11,210 nt of DNA, taken from NCBI GenBank assembly GCA_047975295.1, contig JBKEDH010000060.1, positions 1 to 11,210 on the forward strand, read 5' to 3'. Each line of letters starts with the position of its first letter. Position 1 is the stretch's first letter. The notes beneath the pieces were generated by a model that saw only the letters and a list, made by a program, of their open reading frames with translations, was not told the origin of the DNA and searched no databases. This DNA is from JBKEDH01 sp047975295. Lineage in GTDB: Bacteria; Bacteroidota; Bacteroidia; Flavobacteriales; Flavobacteriaceae. The translations under genes and the position numbers were made by a program. Of this stretch, positions 5,865 to 11,210 are shown one piece after another.

Positions 5865-7994
5865 ATGGCAGTATTAAATAAGATTAGACAACGCTCATTA
5901 GTTTTAATTATAGTTATCGCATTAGCGTTATTCTCTTTTGTGTTAGCAGATTTGTTCAATAAAGGAAATTCGTTTTCGCAGCAAGCACAAAACGTTATAG
6001 CAACGGTAAACGGTAAAGAAATTACCAGAACCGATTTTATGCAAAAGGTAGAAAATCTGCAACGCCAAATGGGATCGGGCGCTACCAATACTCAGGTAAT
6101 AAACCGTGTTTGGGATCAAGAAGTGAGAAGTGCCGTGATGGAATCGCAGTTTGAAGCGTTGGGAATAACAGTAGAAAGAGACCAAATGCGCGACTTACTA
6201 AGAACAGCTTTGGCAACAAGTCCCGAGTTTTTAAACGAAGCAGGGATTTTCGACGAAAATAAATTAAACGAATACATAGCCAATTTAAAGGAAACCTCTC
6301 CCTTAGCTTACGAAAATTGGAACAATTACGAGCGTTCGTTGGCCAATAACGGACTTCAGCAAAACTATTACAGTTTGGTTAAAGCGGGGATTTCGGGAAC
6401 TTTGGCAGAAGGCGAACTGGAACATAAATTACAAGGCGATAAAGTAGATGTTAAGTATGTACAAGTACCTTATAGCAATATTGCCGATAGCTTGGTAAAA
6501 GTAGGCAAATCCGAAATAGCTTCATACATACAAAAACATGCAAAAAAATACGAGATAGAAGCATCTAGGGACATCAAGTTTGTTCAGTTTGACGAAGTTG
6601 CCTCTTTAGACGATGAAAACACAATAAAAGAAGACTTAGTGTCTCTTTTAAAGGATAAGGAAGAATATAACGATGTTACCAAAAAAACCGAAACAATAAA
6701 AGGTTTTCTTAATACGACCGATAATGCCGATTTTGTAAATACAAATTCAGACATTAAATTTAACAATCAGTATCTATTTAAAGCAGGTTTACCAACAGTT
6801 GTAGCCGATAGTTTAATAACTTTGAATATAGGTGAAACGTACGGCCCTTATAAAGATGACGGTTATTTTAAAATTTCTAAAATTGTAGCGGTAAAGCAAA
6901 TCCCCGATTCGGCTAAAGTACGCCATATTTTAATTCCTTTCTTGGGCGCACAATCTGCTGGTACCGAGGTTATAAAAACCGAAGATGAAGCAAAAATTGT
7001 AGCAGATAGTATTTTGGCCGTTTTAAAATCCAATCGATCTAAATTTCCTGATTTGGTAACCAAATTTTCTTCAGACCAAGGTAGTGTAGCAAATGGAGGA
7101 CGTTACGATTGGCATCCTTACGGAACCATGGTACCGGAATTTAACGATTTCGAGTTCGAAGGAAAAGTAGGTGATTTGGGTGTGGTTAAAACCGTTTTTG
7201 GCTTTCATATTATAGAAGTAGAAGGGCAAAAGGAGAAAAAGAAGGCGATTCAAGTAGCTACTGTTGCCAGAAAAATAGAACCTTCGGATAACACGGTTGA
7301 TAGTGTGTTTAGAGAAGCTTCGGAATTTGAGATTGCCGTAGGTAGCAAGGATTTTGAAACGATTGCCAAAGAAAAAAGTTTAACAGTTCGTCCTGTTAAT
7401 GCAATAAAGGCCCTTGATGAGAATATTCCGGGCGTTGGAAGCCAAAGAGCAATAGTACGTTGGGCTTTTGAGGAGGAAGCAAAAGTTGGCGATGTTAAGC
7501 GGTTTAGCGTACCAAACGGTTATGTAATAGCACAGTTGGTAGCCAAACATGAAGCTGGATTAATGGCACCGGAAGATGCTTCGGTAACAGTATTACCTAT
7601 TTTACGTAAGGAAAAAAAGGCGCAAATGATACGAGAAAGAGTTAAGGCTACTACTATAACCGATCTGGCAACCGAAGAAAAAACCGTTGTAAGAACAGCA
7701 ATGGCTGTTAATATGAAAAACCCAACAATATCTGGTGCCGGAAGGGAACCACTTGTAGTAGGTGCTGCATTTGCCCTAAAAGAAGGTGAAACATCTAAAT
7801 TAATTGATGGCGACAATGGCGTGTATATGGTAGAAGTAACCAAAATAACACCAGCCGTTACATTAGATAATTACCAGGCACCGGCAAATCGAGTAGGCCA
7901 ACAACGAACGGCATCGGTAAACTTTAGAGTTTATAATGCTCTAAAAGAAGCCGCCGATATTGAAGATAATAGAGTAGAGGCACAGATACAGTAG
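5865..7994 (+). CDS. Membrane-anchored SurA/PpiD-like peptidyl-prolyl isomerase
   Basis: This is a periplasmic folding factor that probably helps exported and outer-membrane proteins mature. The 709-residue protein starts with a basic MAVLNKIRQR and one uncleaved-looking helix (about 11-30), then a SurA_N-type chaperone region (about 42-175, with VNGKEITRTDF at 48-58). A parvulin domain lies at about 350-455: KVRHIL (351-356), FSSDQGSVANGGRYDW (401-416), GTMVPEFND (420-428) and VVKTVFGFHII (440-450). Both family histidines (354, 448) are present, unlike what is reported for the poorly active PpiD of E. coli, so isomerase activity is plausible. The C-terminal ~250 residues are a long helical and strand region typical of Bacteroidota members. 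The layout is that of PpiD (anchored, one parvulin domain) rather than soluble SurA. It closes the co-directional block and is followed by a strong terminator. Confidence 0.88.
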   Translation: MAVLNKIRQRSLVLIIVIALALFSFVLADLFNKGNSFSQQAQNVIATVNGKEITRTDFMQKVENLQRQMGSGATNTQVINRVWDQEVRSAVMESQFEALGITVERDQMRDLLRTALATSPEFLNEAGIFDENKLNEYIANLKETSPLAYENWNNYERSLANNGLQQNYYSLVKAGISGTLAEGELEHKLQGDKVDVKYVQVPYSNIADSLVKVGKSEIASYIQKHAKKYEIEASRDIKFVQFDEVASLDDENTIKEDLVSLLKDKEEYNDVTKKTETIKGFLNTTDNADFVNTNSDIKFNNQYLFKAGLPTVVADSLITLNIGETYGPYKDDGYFKISKIVAVKQIPDSAKVRHILIPFLGAQSAGTEVIKTEDEAKIVADSILAVLKSNRSKFPDLVTKFSSDQGSVANGGRYDWHPYGTMVPEFNDFEFEGKVGDLGVVKTVFGFHIIEVEGQKEKKKAIQVATVARKIEPSDNTVDSVFREASEFEIAVGSKDFETIAKEKSLTVRPVNAIKALDENIPGVGSQRAIVRWAFEEEAKVGDVKRFSVPNGYVIAQLVAKHEAGLMAPEDASVTVLPILRKEKKAQMIRERVKATTITDLATEEKTVVRTAMAVNMKNPTISGAGREPLVVGAAFALKEGETSKLIDGDNGVYMVEVTKITPAVTLDNYQAPANRVGQQRTASVNFRVYNALKEAADIEDNRVEAQIQ

Positions 7995-8012
7995 TCCTTT
8001 AAAAATATGATT

Positions 8013-8053
8013 AAAAGACCATTTAGAGTGTATATTCTAAATGGTCTTTTTTT
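8013..8053 (+). terminator. Intrinsic terminator after the isomerase gene
   Basis: A perfect 15-bp stem, AAAAGACCATTTAGA (8013-8027) and its exact complement (8036-8050), closes an 8-nt GTGTATAT loop and runs into seven Ts (8047-8053). It lies 18 nt after the stop codon. The run of As on its left side could give weaker termination for leftward transcripts from the convergent lipoprotein gene. Confidence 0.93.
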
Positions 8054-8300
8054 ATTAAAAAAAGGTTTTTAATATTCATTCATTTTTTGTACGTAACATC
8101 AGTTGGTAATTCTGTAGTTAACTTTTTCCGCAAGTTATCTTTGGAAAGGTACTGTTAGGAGCTTCGTTGTATACATATATAACCATTGTGTTTGGTATTG
8201 TAGTTATTTTTTAATTGGCTTTTTGGTAACCATGCTTGGCAATACAAATAAATTGAATATTTAAAAGAAAGTGGTTGTTTTACATTGTGTGCAATTATAC
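8054..8300. other. Gene-free convergent intergenic stretch
   Basis: No convincing coding region is seen on either strand, and no clear terminator for the leftward lipoprotein gene. A TATCTTTG box at 8136-8143 (plus strand) matches the -7 consensus, but it lacks a -33 TTG and nothing recognisable follows. A short imperfect stem (TTTTTCC near 8124-8130 with GGAAAGG near 8143-8149) is weak. This looks like ordinary non-coding or decayed sequence. Confidence 0.5.
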
Positions 8301-9920
8301 CTATTCTTTTTTTACCTGTTTTAAATCTAATAAGTTAATAGGGTTTATGCCAAGACCTGTAACATTTTTTTGTGTAAACCGTACAGCCTCATCGTAAAAT
8401 AAGGGAACAATAGGTGCTTTTTGCATAACCAAGGAATCCATCTTTGCATATAAAAATGCTCGTTTTTTTGTATTGGTTTCTGTAAAAGCCTGTTCATACC
8501 AAATATCAAAGTTATAATTTTTAAAGTGTGTATAGTTGGGACCATTTGGAGCCATATTTTTGCTATAATATAGAGACAGGTAGTTTTCGGCATCGGGATA
8601 ATCGGCAACCCAACTGGCTCTAAAAAAGTCTATTTTTCCATTGGCTTTAGCATCTTTTAAGGTAGTGGGTGGTACAACATCGACAGCTACGGTTAGACCT
8701 GTTTTTTGGAGTTCCCGCTGTATATACTCACAAAAGCTTAAATAATTATTTGTTGTTACTATGGTTATGGTAGGAGAGTCTATTCCGGTTTCGCTTTTAA
8801 AACGAGCAATGAGCTGTTTTGCTTTTTCAGGATTATAGGTGTAGCCTATGTTTTTGTTGTGTCCGGGCAATCCTTTTGGGATAAATCCACCTTCGGCAGG
8901 GATACCGATACCGTTTCGTAGGTACAGCATCATTTTTTTTCTGTCGAAACCATAGTTTACGGCTTTTCTAATATATTCTGATTGGATCTCGGTCAATTCA
9001 GAATTCAAATAAAAACCTAAATATTCGGTATTTAAATAAGGACCTCGTATCATAGTTACCGCCTTGGTGTAAGAATCCCGAAGTTCGCCTTTGGCTGTTA
9101 AAATATCATCTTTGTATGAAGCATCCAATCCAGACATAAAGTCAATATTACCTTGTGCAAATTGCAAAAATTCACTTTGCTTGTCGGGCAAAAAGGTTAT
9201 GGCTACGGCTTCCATATAGGGCAATGTGTTTCCGAAGTCGTCTTTTTCAAAATAGTTATAGTTTTTTCTTAAAACCAGTTTTATGTTTTCTTCCCAACGT
9301 TTAAATTTAAAAGGACCAGTGCCAATTGGATTGGAACGAAAATCGTTTTTGTAATGCTCGACAATTTCCTTGGGGACGACCGAGCAATATTTCATGGTTA
9401 AAAGTCCCAAAAAAGCAGGAAAAGGCTGCTTGAGTTCTATTTTAAAAACAGTATCGTTAACTGCTTTAAAACTCTCAACTTTATTTAAAACCCAACTGCC
9501 CGGCGATGCTGTCCTTTTGTTGCGCAAACGGTTTAGGCTATATTCAAAATCTTGTGCGGTAACGGTTCTTGTCGAATCGTTTCCAAATAAATAATGTTTG
9601 TGAAAATAAACATCATTCCGTAAATAAAATGTATAGGAAAGTGCATTTTTTGCAACAGACCAATGTTTTGCAATACAGGGCAAAACATTTAGGGCACTGT
9701 CCATTTGTACCAAGCCGTTAAAAATTTGGTTGGTGGCCCAAATATCGGCAATATCTTTTGAAAAAGCAGGATCTAACGAGCTTATGTTTTTATGTTCGTT
9801 ATACCTAAAAACATAAGTGTCTGGTATTGTTTCGACATTGTTGCAGGAACACAATAGAATAACCGATACCATTACAAAATATTGATATATTTCGATAAAA
9901 AAAGTCTGTTTTCTAATCAC
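8301..9920 (-). CDS. Solute-binding lipoprotein, SBP_bac_5 (OppA/DppA-like)
   Basis: This is a 539-residue extracytoplasmic solute-binding lipoprotein of the peptide/opine/nickel class (SBP family 5). The signal peptide (MIRK, hydrophobic core) ends at lipobox LCSC with Cys26. Family patterns: SLDPAF (48-53), SYTFYLRNDVYFH (95-107), DFEYSLNRL (124-132), NPIGTGPFKFKRWE (197-210), NIDFMSGLD (258-266), EYIRKAVNYGFDRKKM (315-330), GGFIPKGLPG (344-353), NPEKAKQLIA (363-372) and APIVPLFYDEAV (502-513). The start is GTG at 9920-9918: it keeps the basic n-region and sits 14 nt after a likely transcription start, whereas the next in-frame ATG (residue 17) would remove all positive charge before the core. 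No permease or ATPase gene is next to it in the window, so its partner and ligand are unknown. It is transcribed divergently from mtaB and convergently with the isomerase gene. Confidence 0.88.
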   Translation of the reverse strand: MIRKQTFFIEIYQYFVMVSVILLCSCNNVETIPDTYVFRYNEHKNISSLDPAFSKDIADIWATNQIFNGLVQMDSALNVLPCIAKHWSVAKNALSYTFYLRNDVYFHKHYLFGNDSTRTVTAQDFEYSLNRLRNKRTASPGSWVLNKVESFKAVNDTVFKIELKQPFPAFLGLLTMKYCSVVPKEIVEHYKNDFRSNPIGTGPFKFKRWEENIKLVLRKNYNYFEKDDFGNTLPYMEAVAITFLPDKQSEFLQFAQGNIDFMSGLDASYKDDILTAKGELRDSYTKAVTMIRGPYLNTEYLGFYLNSELTEIQSEYIRKAVNYGFDRKKMMLYLRNGIGIPAEGGFIPKGLPGHNKNIGYTYNPEKAKQLIARFKSETGIDSPTITIVTTNNYLSFCEYIQRELQKTGLTVAVDVVPPTTLKDAKANGKIDFFRASWVADYPDAENYLSLYYSKNMAPNGPNYTHFKNYNFDIWYEQAFTETNTKKRAFLYAKMDSLVMQKAPIVPLFYDEAVRFTQKNVTGLGINPINLLDLKQVKKE

Positions 9921-9940
9921 ATTAATATTTAAGAGTACTT

Positions 9941-9948
9941 CAAAAATA
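9941..9948 (-). promoter_or_regulatory. -7 promoter box of the binding lipoprotein gene
   Basis: On the minus strand, 9948-9941 reads TATTTTTG, a perfect TAnnTTTG. A start about 7 nt further on, near 9934, would give a leader of about 14 nt before the GTG. The -33 region is AT-rich without a clear TTG, so the box is incomplete. Confidence 0.45.
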
Positions 9949-10077
9949 AGAGTTTTATGTTTATTTCGATAAAATTTAAAAAAAATGAAAAAAAATTGTG
10001 ACCCATAAAATAATTCTGTGTCATAATAGCAAGAAAGTAGAAGAGCTGTTTATACCTAAGAACTAATTTCAGCGTTC

Positions 10078-10085
10078 TATTTTTG
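10078..10085 (+). promoter_or_regulatory. Rightward -7 box of a candidate small RNA
   Basis: TATTTTTG is a perfect TAnnTTTG on the plus strand, placed about 50 bp before a strong terminator and with no protein gene of ordinary size between them. No TTG occurs at the usual -33 distance (the closest is a TGTTTA near 10047), so strength is uncertain. Confidence 0.35.
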
Positions 10086-10091
10086 GCAAAT

Positions 10092-10170
10092 TATGAGGGT
10101 TTCTTTAGTTTGCATAATTATTTGTTAGGTGATTTAAAAGAGTGTTTCTTAATTGAAACGCTCTTTTTTT
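10092..10170 (+). ncRNA. Candidate ~80-nt small RNA upstream of mtaB
   Basis: The candidate is bounded by the -7 box at 10078-10085 and the terminator ending at 10170; the 5' end is predicted from the usual ~7-nt spacing. No annotated-size gene on this strand lies upstream of the terminator: the previous plus-strand gene ends at 7994 with its own terminator. Just at its 5' side AATTATG (10089-10095) can pair with CATAATT (10113-10119), or alternatively GCAAA (10086-10090) with TTTGC (10109-10113). It also holds an 11-codon frame (ATG at 10093, stop at 10126) with three Ile codons in a row, so a leader peptide is an alternative. I do not recognise a known RNA family in it. Confidence 0.35.
10136..10170 (+). 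terminator. Intrinsic terminator upstream of mtaB
   Basis: AAAAGAGTGTTTC (10136-10148) pairs with GAAACGCTCTTTT (10155-10167), 13 bp with a single T-G wobble, around a TTAATT loop. The 3' arm merges into a seven-T run (10164-10170). It points right and is not preceded by any plus-strand protein gene for over 2 kb. Confidence 0.88.
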
Positions 10171-10180
10171 ATTAAATTTG
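10153..10180 (+). promoter_or_regulatory. mtaB promoter overlapping the terminator
   Basis: TTG at 10153-10155 and TAAATTTG at 10173-10180 (perfect TAnnTTTG) are 17 bp apart. The predicted start near 10187 gives a leader of about 11 nt before the mtaB ATG. The -33 element lies at the loop and 3' arm of the preceding terminator, and the -7 box begins 2 nt after its T-run. Confidence 0.65.
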
Positions 10181-10197
10181 CACCCTTATTTACAGAG

Positions 10198-11210
10198 ATG
10201 GATTATAGAAAAAAAGTGGCATTTTATACATTGGGGTGCAAGCTTAATTTTTCTGAGACTTCAACTATTGCGAGAAGTTTTGAAAATGAAGGCTTCGATA
10301 GGGTCGATTTTTCCCAAAACGCCGATATATATGTTATAAATACCTGCTCGGTAACCGATAATGCCGATAAGCGATTTAAAAATATAGTTAAGCAAGCATT
10401 AAAAACCAATCCAAATGCTTTTGTAGCTGCCATAGGTTGTTACGCCCAGTTAAAACCTAAGGAATTGGCCGATGTTAATGGTGTTGATTTGGTTTTGGGA
10501 GCTACCGAAAAATTTAAAATAACCAATTATCTTAACGATTTAACCAAAAACGATTTTGGTGAAGTGCATTCCTGCGAAATTGACCAAGCCGATTTTTATG
10601 TTGGTTCGTACTCTTTGGGCGATAGAACCCGTGCCTTTTTAAAAGTTCAGGATGGCTGTGATTATAAATGTACCTATTGTACAATTCCTTTAGCCCGAGG
10701 TATTTCCAGAAGTGATACTATGGCAAATGTTATAAAAAATGCAAAGGAAATATCGGCAAAAAGCATTAAGGAAATCGTTTTAACGGGTGTTAATATTGGC
10801 GACTATGGAAAAGGGGAGTTTGGTAACAAAAAGCACGAACACACTTTTTATGATTTGGTTGATAGGCTTGATAAGGTCGAAGGGATAGAACGTTTGCGAA
10901 TATCGTCCATAGAGCCCAATCTATTAAAAAACGAAATTATTGATTTGGTGGCTGGCTCAAGAGCTTTCGTACCGCATTTTCACATACCGTTGCAAAGTGG
11001 CAGTAATACTATTTTAAAAAAGATGAAACGGCGTTATATGCGGGAACTTTATATAGAACGTATATCCAAAATAAGAAAAACCATTCCGCATGCTTGTATA
11101 GGTGTCGATGTTATTGTGGGCTTTCCAGGTGAAACCGACGATCATTTTTTAGAAACCTACAACTTTTTAAATGAGTTAGATGTATCGTATTTGCACGTAT
11201 TTACGTATTC
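10198..11210 (+). CDS. mtaB: tRNA t6A37 methylthiotransferase MtaB (3' end outside window)
   Basis: MtaB is a radical-SAM enzyme that adds a methylthio group to N6-threonylcarbamoyladenosine at position 37 of ANN-decoding tRNAs, making ms2t6A. The first 337 codons are present. The N-terminal methylthiotransferase domain holds the three cluster cysteines at 14 (TLGCKLN), 50 (NTCSVTD) and 81 (GCYAQ). The radical-SAM domain begins at FLKVQDGC with the CxxxCxxC motif (Cys154, Cys158, Cys161) and continues with TGVNIGDYG, RISSIEP, HIPLQSGS and VGFPGET. The TLGCKLN start and these motifs favour MtaB over MiaB or RimO. The C-terminal TRAM domain is cut off by the window edge. The ATG at 10198 puts the first cysteine at its usual place. 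It is divergent from the lipoprotein gene and has its own promoter close upstream. Confidence 0.93.
   Translation, partial: MDYRKKVAFYTLGCKLNFSETSTIARSFENEGFDRVDFSQNADIYVINTCSVTDNADKRFKNIVKQALKTNPNAFVAAIGCYAQLKPKELADVNGVDLVLGATEKFKITNYLNDLTKNDFGEVHSCEIDQADFYVGSYSLGDRTRAFLKVQDGCDYKCTYCTIPLARGISRSDTMANVIKNAKEISAKSIKEIVLTGVNIGDYGKGEFGNKKHEHTFYDLVDRLDKVEGIERLRISSIEPNLLKNEIIDLVAGSRAFVPHFHIPLQSGSNTILKKMKRRYMRELYIERISKIRKTIPHACIGVDVIVGFPGETDDHFLETYNFLNELDVSYLHVFTY

Noticed and set aside
5798..6185. Minus-strand frames over the start of the isomerase gene
   Set aside because: They are shadows of the coding strand, with no recognisable domain and no promoter box.
7520..7843. 107-codon minus-strand frame inside the isomerase gene
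   Set aside because: It is antisense to a conserved C-terminal region, with low-complexity Ser/Ala/Thr content and no start signals.
8136..8143. TATCTTTG promoter-like box in the 3' intergenic region
   Set aside because: No TTG at the -33 distance and no gene, terminator or structured RNA follows; the motif is frequent in AT-rich DNA.
9370..9594. 74-codon plus-strand frame inside the binding-lipoprotein gene
   Set aside because: It is antisense to conserved SBP_bac_5 sequence and shows no domain or start context.
9990..10137. tRNA, tmRNA or SRP RNA in the gap before mtaB
   Set aside because: No cloverleaf, no TTC-type T-loop and no SRP-type GGAA domain could be found; only the unassigned candidate small RNA remains.

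Overview
The window looks like chromosomal housekeeping DNA from a member of the Bacteroidota, most likely family Flavobacteriaceae. The supporting signs are: AT-rich sequence; starts preceded by A/T-rich leaders with no Shine-Dalgarno; several copies of the phylum-specific -7 promoter motif TAnnTTTG; exported proteins cleaved just before Gln (SYG|Q, GFA|QQ); and a gene order (coaX, barrel protein, TPR protein, lptC, small membrane protein, CNNM protein, PpiD/SurA-like foldase) that I recognise from flavobacteria from memory. I see no mobile element, CRISPR array, tRNA or rRNA inside the window.

Layout. Positions 1-197 are a divergent intergenic region: a good promoter points left out of the window, and an imperfect inverted repeat lies between it and coaX. 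Positions 198-7994 hold seven co-directional genes. They are type III pantothenate kinase, a putative outer-membrane barrel, a periplasmic TPR protein, an LptC-like lipoprotein, a 63-residue two-helix membrane protein, a CNNM/CBS/CorC_HlyC protein and a membrane-anchored PpiD/SurA-like peptidyl-prolyl isomerase. The first four are separated by 2, -8 (or 19) and 5 nt and are almost certainly one transcript. A clear internal promoter at 4189-4221 starts a second unit (small protein plus CNNM gene, 2 nt apart). The isomerase follows a 136-nt gap. A perfect 15-bp terminator at 8013-8053 ends the block.

On the opposite strand, 8301-9920 encodes an orphan SBP_bac_5-type lipoprotein (GTG start), convergent with the isomerase. 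Positions 9921-10197 separate it from a divergent mtaB (tRNA ms2t6A37 methylthiotransferase), which runs off the right end. That gap contains a rightward TAnnTTTG box and a strong terminator with no protein gene between them, so it is a candidate ~80-nt small RNA. The mtaB promoter overlaps the terminator.

How the genes fit together: most of the left block is about building and maintaining the envelope (LPS export, outer-membrane protein, periplasmic folding), with CoA synthesis at its head. No gene here clearly defines a new system. The most unusual non-coding signals are a perfect 11-bp hairpin inside the lptC signal-peptide codons and the candidate sRNA/terminator/promoter overlap before mtaB.
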